A program made the position numbers and the translations under genes. A stretch of 16,439 nucleotides of DNA from CAZJDM01 sp964544765 (GTDB taxonomy: Bacteria; Bdellovibrionota_B; Oligoflexia; CAYFLR01), in the NCBI GenBank assembly GCA_964544765.1, contig CAZJDM010000100.1:1-16439 (forward strand), read 5' to 3'. Positions 5,972 to 12,114 of this stretch are shown one piece after another. The first letter of the stretch is position 1, and every line of letters begins with the position of its first letter. The notes under the pieces were generated by a model. That model was not told where the DNA came from, did not search any database, and was given only the letters and a program-made list of their open reading frames with translations.

Positions 5972-8149
5972 TTAAAATCCAGCGGGCATTTTTTTATTTA
6001 TTTTAGATGTGCTAAATTGAAAACCGCCAGGATCATCTACAAAGCCTCTAACTCGATCCATAAGAGGAGAATGAAACTCATCTTGATTCCCGGTAAGTTG
6101 TTCAACTAAAGTTTGATCTGACCAATGTTCTTTAACTAATTCTAGTACTTCTTCTTCACTTAACATCACTTTTTGTTGTAATCTAGCGATTAGAGCGGCA
6201 AAAAATTGACGTTCCTTACTCAACACCTTCTCGGCCCTATGTTGAGCCTCCTGTAAAATGGCCTCTACATCAAACAACAAATTGGGTCTATCAACCACAT
6301 CTACATGAACTAAAGATCGTTGCCCAGGATCAGTTGTTCCTAAACCTGTCATTCCGGCCATCTTCTTTGCGGTGGATGTAGCATGCTTGATTTCATTCAT
6401 TGAAGCTAGAGAAGGTTCACCTAGGATGACATTTTCAGCCGAATATTCTGCCAAAATATAGGCAATACGATCGATAACTTCTCTTCGTAGCATAAGATCT
6501 CGGTTCCACCTGGGATCATTAATATTAAAAGTAACAAAGCCATTCTTATCGGACATTACTGAAGTTGTACGAACCAAAGTAGGAAGTTGTCTAAGGGTTT
6601 GAATTCCTAAAGTTACTTTACCTGCTAGCCGTACCGCTATAAAAGTATTTTGTGGTTCAGGGGGCATTGTTAATGAATTAACATAGTTAAAAGGAATTTT
6701 AAAGGTTTCCTCTCTTCCCTTTGCTTTGCCTTGAGTGATGGTCCAAATAGATCTCTTTTGATCTTGATCGATATCAACCTCTACTACGGTGTTTTGTGTT
6801 GTTCCAGTTTTTTTCTTTTTTTGGGAAGTACGCTTTCTTGTACTTGTACTTGCCCTTGTTCTTGTTTTTGCTTTTTTTCTTTCTTTTTCTATTTCACCTT
6901 CGACAATAGCGGCCATTCTGGCTAACGGATCTAATGCAAAAGTATCGATTGTTTGTGAAAGAGGTCTTAAACCTTTAGTTGGTATAACTCCTTCATTATA
7001 AATTCGATTCCTAAATTCTGGGCTAAAAACCAGCCTGATGCCAAAGTCTTTCGATGCTATACTTGCAATCTCAGCTAACCGACTGTCGATATAATTCTCA
7101 AAAGCTTGCTCAGAAAAGTTGGGAAAGACAAAATGCCTACTTCCCAAGCGGCCATGATGTTCAGGACGATATATCGTGGCTAAACCAGCATGAATATCTG
7201 ATTCTCGTAAACCAGAAGTCATAGTATGAAGCTGGTTGGCTCCTACTACTTCCGGATCAACTAAATGACTGCCTTGAAAAACATGATCTAAATTACCCGC
7301 TACAAAAATAAGTGAATGACTTAAGTCTACCTCAACATGTCTGGGAGTCTGTTCGAAGAGTTGTTGAGCCTGTCGTATTAAATCTGGGAATTCAGGATCG
7401 TCTGGTTTTACTCCTTCTCTTGCTATTATGTGACTCGATAGACCGTTTGAATCCTGTAAAGCTAAACGTAAAGAACTATAGGCGGGATTGCTTACCATAA
7501 CCTTTCCTTGATTTCCCAATAGTTCCCAAGCTCCCTGAGCCATAGGTCTTTCAATGCTTTCTCCTTGTGAGTTTCTAGTAGTGATTTTATGAATCTCGTC
7601 AAATAATATCACTGGATTTTTAGGCGGAACCATGCCATGAATCTTCAAGCCACCAAAAACAGTGTCTTCGAATAACTCGTTAGTTAAGCTAGATTTAAAG
7701 CTAGTTCCATCAACGGAAGATGCTCCAGCATATTGTTCCATATCGAAATAGAAGAATTCTCTATCAAGTCCTAAATGCTTAATTATTTCCTTAATAATAG
7801 ATGTTTTACCGGTTCCGGTCATACCCCATATGTTTATAATCAATGGAGTTAATCTCGTTCTAGGATATAAGTACCACCCCTCTATCTGGTCAAACAAATG
7901 CTCAATGCTACTATTTCTACCCACAAATAGAGATAATACTTCCTTTTTGGCCCACTCAAATCTTTCTCTGGTGAAAGGCTTTGGTACATTTTTTTGAATA
8001 ACAGTAGAACCGCGATTTGCTAATCTTCCACATGGACCATTACCATTAGTAGTGGTAGGTGTAGAAGGAGAAGGATTGGAGGCGTAAGCTGAAAATGAAA
8101 GGCTCAAAATCAAACAAATGTACGTAATTATGCCGCGAATAAAATACAC
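5972..8149 (-). CDS. Exported Clp-type AAA+ ATPase fused to a degenerate FtsH-like (M41) domain
   Basis: 725 aa. Residues 1-23 form a signal peptide (Arg5, hydrophobic 7-20, possible cleavage after AYA at 21-23), then a Pro/Ser/Thr/Asn/Gly stretch. Residues about 75-410 are an AAA+ module of Clp/HSP100 (ClpB-D2, torsin) style. They contain Walker A GMTGTGKTS (109-117, Lys115), FDMEQY (135-140), Walker B ILFDEI (181-186), sensor-1 Asn286, YRPEHHGRL with presumed arginine finger Arg334, and sensor-2 GLRPLS (Arg395). All ATPase residues are present. A basic linker (420-452) follows. Residues about 483-679 resemble the FtsH M41 peptidase: GFVTF, IDRIAYILAEYSAENVILGE, and a final helix VEAILQEAQHRAEKVL. 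The zinc-site HExxH is replaced by PEPQN (496-500) and the Asp ligand by Glu586. The GTG start is supported by AGGAG at 8156-8160. Probable monocistronic unfoldase or scaffold without protease activity (inference). Confidence 0.8.
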   Translation of the reverse strand: MYFIRGIITYICLILSLSFSAYASNPSPSTPTTTNGNGPCGRLANRGSTVIQKNVPKPFTRERFEWAKKEVLSLFVGRNSSIEHLFDQIEGWYLYPRTRLTPLIINIWGMTGTGKTSIIKEIIKHLGLDREFFYFDMEQYAGASSVDGTSFKSSLTNELFEDTVFGGLKIHGMVPPKNPVILFDEIHKITTRNSQGESIERPMAQGAWELLGNQGKVMVSNPAYSSLRLALQDSNGLSSHIIAREGVKPDDPEFPDLIRQAQQLFEQTPRHVEVDLSHSLIFVAGNLDHVFQGSHLVDPEVVGANQLHTMTSGLRESDIHAGLATIYRPEHHGRLGSRHFVFPNFSEQAFENYIDSRLAEIASIASKDFGIRLVFSPEFRNRIYNEGVIPTKGLRPLSQTIDTFALDPLARMAAIVEGEIEKERKKAKTRTRASTSTRKRTSQKKKKTGTTQNTVVEVDIDQDQKRSIWTITQGKAKGREETFKIPFNYVNSLTMPPEPQNTFIAVRLAGKVTLGIQTLRQLPTLVRTTSVMSDKNGFVTFNINDPRWNRDLMLRREVIDRIAYILAEYSAENVILGEPSLASMNEIKHATSTAKKMAGMTGLGTTDPGQRSLVHVDVVDRPNLLFDVEAILQEAQHRAEKVLSKERQFFAALIARLQQKVMLSEEEVLELVKEHWSDQTLVEQLTGNQDEFHSPLMDRVRGFVDDPGGFQFSTSKINKKMPAGF
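6835..6870 (-). repeat. Hexanucleotide repeat, six units, coding the basic linker of the AAA+ protein
   Basis: Six successive 6-bp units of form NNCTTG on the plus strand, with the last degenerate (TTCTTG, TACTTG, TACTTG, CCCTTG, TTCTTG, TTTTTG). On the coding strand they give alternating Thr/Arg/Ser/Ala codons. An Arg/Lys-rich run follows, so the ATPase and M41-like domains are joined by a long basic, probably disordered linker. Confidence 0.8.
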
Positions 8150-8155
8150 GTCAGA

Positions 8156-8160
8156 CTCCT
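8156..8160 (-). promoter_or_regulatory. Ribosome binding site deciding the GTG start of the AAA+ gene
   Basis: AGGAG, six nt before GTG at 8149, supports this non-ATG start. It leaves a short basic N-terminus before the signal-peptide core. Confidence 0.75.
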
Positions 8161-8162
8161 AT

Positions 8163-8177
8163 ATTGCCGTGGGCAAT
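8163..8177 (-). promoter_or_regulatory. Perfect hairpin immediately before the AAA+ ribosome binding site
   Basis: The leader reads ATTGCC-CAC-GGCAAT, a perfect 6-bp stem with a 3-nt loop, and AGGAG begins 2 nt after it. It could control access to the ribosome binding site, stabilise the mRNA or be a protein site. There is no U-run, so it is not an intrinsic terminator. Confidence 0.4.
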
Positions 8178-8209
8178 CAGAGAAAACAGAGAAAATCATA
8201 TCAACAGTA

Positions 8210-8270
8210 AATATTAGCGCTTCATTGTCTAAACCTACTCAGGATATGCCTAAATTGTGAATGTTAGCGC
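8210..8270. promoter_or_regulatory. 11-bp direct repeats 50 bp apart, operator-like, at +1 and +50 of the AAA+ promoter
   Basis: AATATTAGCGC (8210-8220) and AATGTTAGCGC (8260-8270) differ at one base and begin exactly 50 bp apart, close to five helical turns. The upstream copy covers the predicted transcription start, the other lies in the leader. GCG-containing words stand out in this AT-rich gap. The arrangement would suit one regulator bound twice on one face of the DNA; no regulator gene is present in the window. Confidence 0.35.
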
Positions 8271-8272
8271 CA

Positions 8273-8301
8273 TAAATAGCAAGTAATTATATTTGTGTCA
8301 A
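8273..8301 (-). promoter_or_regulatory. Predicted extended -10 promoter of the AAA+ gene
   Basis: On the minus strand a perfect TTGACA (8296-8301) is followed by a 17-nt spacer ending in TGC and then TATTTA (8273-8278), so a consensus -35 combines with an extended -10 TGn element. The predicted start of transcription, near 8266, leaves a leader of about 115 nt before the GTG at 8149. The -10 hexamer itself matches TATAAT only at its first three bases. Confidence 0.5.
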
Positions 8302-8317
8302 TCTAATATTGTAGATT
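8300..8317. promoter_or_regulatory. Inverted repeat touching the -35 of the AAA+ promoter
   Basis: AATCTA-ATATTG-TAGATT on the plus strand is a perfect 6-bp inverted repeat with a 6-nt centre. Its promoter-proximal arm overlaps the first two bases of the predicted TTGACA. Position and symmetry suit a dimeric regulator. It is all but AT-only, so chance is possible. Confidence 0.3.
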
Positions 8318-8403
8318 TGGTTATTATAGCGAAATAGATTTGGATAAATAGTGACGTAATTAAGGAGTATCTTCTTGTGTTGAGTTAGAAAATTACATTA
8401 ATC

Positions 8404-8970
8404 TTATTTTTTAAGCCACCACAAAACAGATAAGTCTATTTCAATCGCATCAAATGGCTCTGCTCTCACTTTGTCTTCGTCACTAAAAGTTGATTGCAAA
8501 AACCATCTTCCGGATTCTAATTTATAGATCTCTAAGGTATTAGCTACAGGATCCAAAAACCATAGATAAGGTATTTTATTGTCCGCATAAAGCGGCATTT
8601 TGATTGTTCTGTCGATTTTTGCTGTACTAGGAGATAAAGCTTCACATATCCAGTCAGGAACAACTTCAATTCCGTTAGTTTCAGGGGGTTCAGGCAGTCT
8701 TTCTTTTTTCCATCCGGCTAAATCAGGTGCTACAACATCACCGTTCAGCCATAGTTCCGGTTCTACTAAGATAATCCATCCTCCGGGCCCTCCTCTTCCT
8801 TTCTGAAAAGGACTAACAAGTTCGTCACCTAAAGAAAGTATAGCCCGAGAATGTTTGGTAGATGGCCTAGGACTGGTTATTAACTCGCCATCTATGATCT
8901 CCCCTACCATATTTTCAGGGATCTTATATAAATCATCGTAAGTAGCTTTTTTCTTTGCTTCTTCACTCAT
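8404..8970 (-). CDS. Uma2-family (DUF820) putative endonuclease
   Basis: 188-aa protein of the Uma2/DUF820 family, which has a restriction-endonuclease-like PD-(D/E)XK fold. Family hallmarks, numbered from the ATG: EIIDGEL near 24-30, VEPEL (69-73), APDLAGW (81-87, Asp83), PDWICEALSPST (105-116, Glu110), a following DR..K with Lys124, YADNKIPYLWFLDP (128-141). The candidate metal-site residues are therefore kept. I chose the ATG at 8970 over the in-frame TTG at 8982 because GGAG at 8977-8980 is spaced correctly for the ATG. The cellular role of this family is poorly defined; many genomes carry scattered copies, sometimes thought to move horizontally. It lies 87 bp after the second permease gene and 254 bp before the AAA+ gene, with no visible partner. 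It may have its own promoter, but I could not identify one. Confidence 0.88.
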   Translation of the reverse strand: MSEEAKKKATYDDLYKIPENMVGEIIDGELITSPRPSTKHSRAILSLGDELVSPFQKGRGGPGGWIILVEPELWLNGDVVAPDLAGWKKERLPEPPETNGIEVVPDWICEALSPSTAKIDRTIKMPLYADNKIPYLWFLDPVANTLEIYKLESGRWFLQSTFSDEDKVRAEPFDAIEIDLSVLWWLKK

Positions 8971-8976
8971 ATTGAT

Positions 8977-8980
8977 CTCC
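8977..8980 (-). promoter_or_regulatory. Ribosome binding site deciding the Uma2 start
   Basis: GGAG is six nt before ATG at 8970 and lies inside the longer TTG-initiated reading, so the ATG is the likely start. Confidence 0.75.
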
Positions 8981-9057
8981 AAGTGTGTTGTTAAAATCAG
9001 TAATAAGCATCAAACAACTATATAAGGCTATAATATTTTGATTTTCCTGTAAATAAA

Positions 9058-12000
9058 TTAGTGAATAAACCATAACTCACATTTCAAAATGATAGCGTCG
9101 GTCCAATTAATAAAACTATCTATAAGCCGGTAAACAATAGGAATTACAAAAAGAGTAAGTAAAGTGGATATAGTCAGTCCGCTAATTAAAACAATACTTA
9201 GTGATTGGTATAATTCACTACCAGTACCAGAATTAAGGGCGGTAGGTAAGGCCGCTAGTATAGTAGTGAAAGTAGTCATCAAAATAGGCCTTAATCTAGA
9301 TTTTGCGCCCAGAGTTAAAGCTTGATCTCGTTCTATTTGCCCCTTTCTTAATTTATTGGCGGTATCAATCAGCATAATGGCGTTGTTGACCACAATACCA
9401 AAGAGAATAGTAGAACCAATAAAGGCCGGGATATCAAAATGAAAGCCGGTGCTTTTTAATCCGCCAATAATACCAACACTAGTTAAAGGAATAGAAAGGA
9501 TGATGATAAAAGGATATAAAATTGACTCAAATTGAACCGCTAAAACTATATAAATTAGTATAATCGCTATCAGGGCCGCGGCAAATAAATTGGTAAAAGT
9601 TTCATCAATGTTTAAATCGGGCGGAGAGAAGTTCCAGTTCATCGATTTATAAGAAGCAGTAAATATGTTTCCAATAGATTCCTTCAAACTTTCTAGAGTG
9701 GACCCTCTACTGGTGTTAAGGGCAATTTCTCCAATTCGTTTTCGCTCTTGCCGAAAAATAGAAATCGGCTGCATAGTTTTCTTGATAGTTAATGCATCGC
9801 CTAATTGCAGGCGACTTGGCAACTTAGCATTAACCATTGGAAGCTCTAAAAATTGCTGATAAGAAGGTAAGTGAGAGATATCGGTTTGTAGAAAAACGGG
9901 TGTTGGCCTATTTTCAGAATTAATGGAAGTAATATATTGTTCATTGGTATAAAATTGAATATTATCAGCCAGGTCAGATCTACTCAGAGCCAGCGTATTT
10001 TGAGCTTTAACCTTGGGATGAAATTCCAGCTTAGGGACGGTAGCTCCGGTTAAAGGGCGTGCCTGTAAAATGCCAAAAGAGTTCTTAAGTTTGGGGATTA
10101 GATTGTGGGTCGCTTTATTTAGCCTTTCTGGAGAGTTATCCTCAATTGTTAATAAATAGTCAGCGCGATTACTTCCTCCAAAAAGGCGATTAATAGGGCT
10201 TAGGGGGCTAACAAAAAATGAAGAAAAATTGGTATGTCGCAGCCTGGCTTTGATGCGAGCATTAATCAATGGAATTTCCGTTTCTCCATGTACCTGAATA
10301 TAAGTGTTTTCTGGTTCAAAGTGACCCGAAGTAATAGTGAAGGCAGAGTCTTTTTTTAATAAGGTCTCAATTTGATTTGCTTGCGTATATATATGCTCGA
10401 GTGGGATTTGAGGAGGAAATAGTAAAGATATTTTATAATCTTTTTCCGGATGAGAAGAAAAAAAATCTAATTGGGGCCGAAAGTAAAAACAAATTATCAT
10501 TATAACTATTGCTGTTAAAATAAAGATGGAACTTCTTTTAACATGGGATAATAGATATTCTAATGCATGATAATAGCGGTTTTCTAACCATGAAACAAAA
10601 GGTGTTTCCACCGTGTTCTTATGCAGTTTGTCTTCATTTATAAGCGTTGATAATAGTCTGAGGGGGACAAAAGTAAAATATACTAACAACCCTGACAGCA
10701 TAACTAAAATTATGGTGAGAGCCAAATCACGAAATACAATTCCGGAAACTCCATGGATGAAAATAATGGGTAAGAAAACCACAATACTGGTATTTACCGA
10801 AGCGACTATTGGCTTGGCAACAGCTCTAATAGCTTTTTCAACCGTCTCGCGAGGTGATAGATTCTCTTCTTGATGGATTTTATCTAAGCTTTCAACCACT
10901 ACTATAATCCCATCGATAATCATTCCCATTGCTAGTGCCAGCCCTACCAGTGAGAAAATGTTAATACTGATTTTAAATAAAGGAAAGAAGCAGATAGCTA
11001 TTAAGGCAATGATGGGTAAGCATAACGCGATGACAATGGTTAAACGAAACTGTCCTAAAAAGAGCCATAAAATCAAAATAGCTAAGAAAGCGCCCAGAAA
11101 TCCATTGATAGTAATCGTCTTAATAGCGGATGTAATATAATTAGCCTCATCATAAATGACGTTAAGTTGGTATGCTTGATCTTGAGGTTTTTTATTATTC
11201 AGCTCTTTTAGCTTCTGTTTTACCTGTTTTGATAGTTCCAAGGAATTAGCTTTACTAGTCTTATAAATTTGAATTTCGATCGAATTTTGAGTTTGGTATG
11301 AAGAAATGCTTTTTTCATGAGTTATAGCAAAGGCAAATTTTCCTATCTCTACCAAAGGAACCTCTCCTCTTTTGGTAGGGATGGTTATTTTCTCAAGATC
11401 ATTAATGGAATTAAGTGGTTGTTTAAAGGTTAGAGGAATATTTCTCTTAGGATCCTTTATTGCTCCTAAATGAGCTTGAATATTTTCCTTTTGGATTTGC
11501 TTGATAATATCAGAAGGAGCAACAGAAAAGAGTTGTAGCTTTTGAGGATTCAAATTAAGAATGTATTTTTCTCTACTAAGACCCGATAATTTAACTTTTG
11601 CTACCGTAGGAATTTTTTCTAAAGCAGGCTTAGCCTTGTTTACTATTAAACGATTTAGATCGTGAGCCAGTTGCTTGTTACTACTGATGGCATGGATGAT
11701 AATATTAGGATCGGTACTAGTATCATTATTATCCACGGTAATTTGACAATCAGGAGGTAATTGATAACGAAGTAAATCGATTTTTTCTCTGGTGGAAAGC
11801 TTTAAAGATTCAACTTTCATGCCCCAATCAAAATATAAAAACAGATCGACTCCGTTAGAGGTAGTTTTGCTGCGTAATTTGGTTAACCCGTTAAGTGCTC
11901 CTAATTCTTCTTCTAGGGGCATTGTAATTGAATTTTCAATAGCCAGTAATGGCGCGCCTTGATATTTAACCCTAACTACTAAGCTTGGACGATCTACATC

Positions 12001-12114
12001 TGGAAAAAGACGAGTTGGTAGATTGAATATTGTCAAAATACCCAATAGTAAGAACGCACCTATAATGCTATAGATGGCTACCGGTTTTTTTAATATGACC
12101 AATAGAACGTTCAT
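9058..12114 (-). CDS. RND efflux permease, second of a tandem pair
   Basis: 1018-aa RND-superfamily inner-membrane exporter. The N-terminus (ILKKPVAIYSI, TM1 about 11-30) matches the standard start of the family, so the ATG at 12114 is kept. This start lies 47 bp inside the upstream permease gene, with a distant GAGG 13 nt before it. TM4 reads GMIIDGIIVVVES (397-409): proton-relay Asp D401 and Glu408 are present. TM10 has VVNNAIMLID (908-917). The motif VLAVQFESILYPF in TM8 and the next loop is canonical for the family. The cytoplasmic TM4-TM5 loop has normal length, unlike the permease at 240-3353. The overlap suggests translational coupling and stoichiometric production with its neighbour, as in MdtBC-type heteromeric pumps (inference). 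Substrate not predictable. No convincing terminator follows it. Confidence 0.94.
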   Translation of the reverse strand: MNVLLVILKKPVAIYSIIGAFLLLGILTIFNLPTRLFPDVDRPSLVVRVKYQGAPLLAIENSITMPLEEELGALNGLTKLRSKTTSNGVDLFLYFDWGMKVESLKLSTREKIDLLRYQLPPDCQITVDNNDTSTDPNIIIHAISSNKQLAHDLNRLIVNKAKPALEKIPTVAKVKLSGLSREKYILNLNPQKLQLFSVAPSDIIKQIQKENIQAHLGAIKDPKRNIPLTFKQPLNSINDLEKITIPTKRGEVPLVEIGKFAFAITHEKSISSYQTQNSIEIQIYKTSKANSLELSKQVKQKLKELNNKKPQDQAYQLNVIYDEANYITSAIKTITINGFLGAFLAILILWLFLGQFRLTIVIALCLPIIALIAICFFPLFKISINIFSLVGLALAMGMIIDGIIVVVESLDKIHQEENLSPRETVEKAIRAVAKPIVASVNTSIVVFLPIIFIHGVSGIVFRDLALTIILVMLSGLLVYFTFVPLRLLSTLINEDKLHKNTVETPFVSWLENRYYHALEYLLSHVKRSSIFILTAIVIMIICFYFRPQLDFFSSHPEKDYKISLLFPPQIPLEHIYTQANQIETLLKKDSAFTITSGHFEPENTYIQVHGETEIPLINARIKARLRHTNFSSFFVSPLSPINRLFGGSNRADYLLTIEDNSPERLNKATHNLIPKLKNSFGILQARPLTGATVPKLEFHPKVKAQNTLALSRSDLADNIQFYTNEQYITSINSENRPTPVFLQTDISHLPSYQQFLELPMVNAKLPSRLQLGDALTIKKTMQPISIFRQERKRIGEIALNTSRGSTLESLKESIGNIFTASYKSMNWNFSPPDLNIDETFTNLFAAALIAIILIYIVLAVQFESILYPFIIILSIPLTSVGIIGGLKSTGFHFDIPAFIGSTILFGIVVNNAIMLIDTANKLRKGQIERDQALTLGAKSRLRPILMTTFTTILAALPTALNSGTGSELYQSLSIVLISGLTISTLLTLFVIPIVYRLIDSFINWTDAIILKCELWFIH

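Noticed and set aside
5972..8149. Annotation as an active FtsH metalloprotease or as ClpB
   Set aside because: HExxH and the Asp ligand are missing, so not an active M41 protease. ClpB would need a second AAA+ module and an N-domain, which are absent.
8163..8177. Intrinsic terminator before the AAA+ gene
   Set aside because: No U-run follows; a ribosome binding site follows instead.
8971..8982. Four-residue N-terminal extension (TTG start) of the Uma2 protein
   Set aside because: The Shine-Dalgarno GGAG lies inside it and is spaced for the ATG at 8970.
12068..12114. Frameshift joining the two permeases into one broken gene
   Set aside because: Each frame is a full-length permease with its own TM1 and complete C-terminus; the overlap is short and both are intact.
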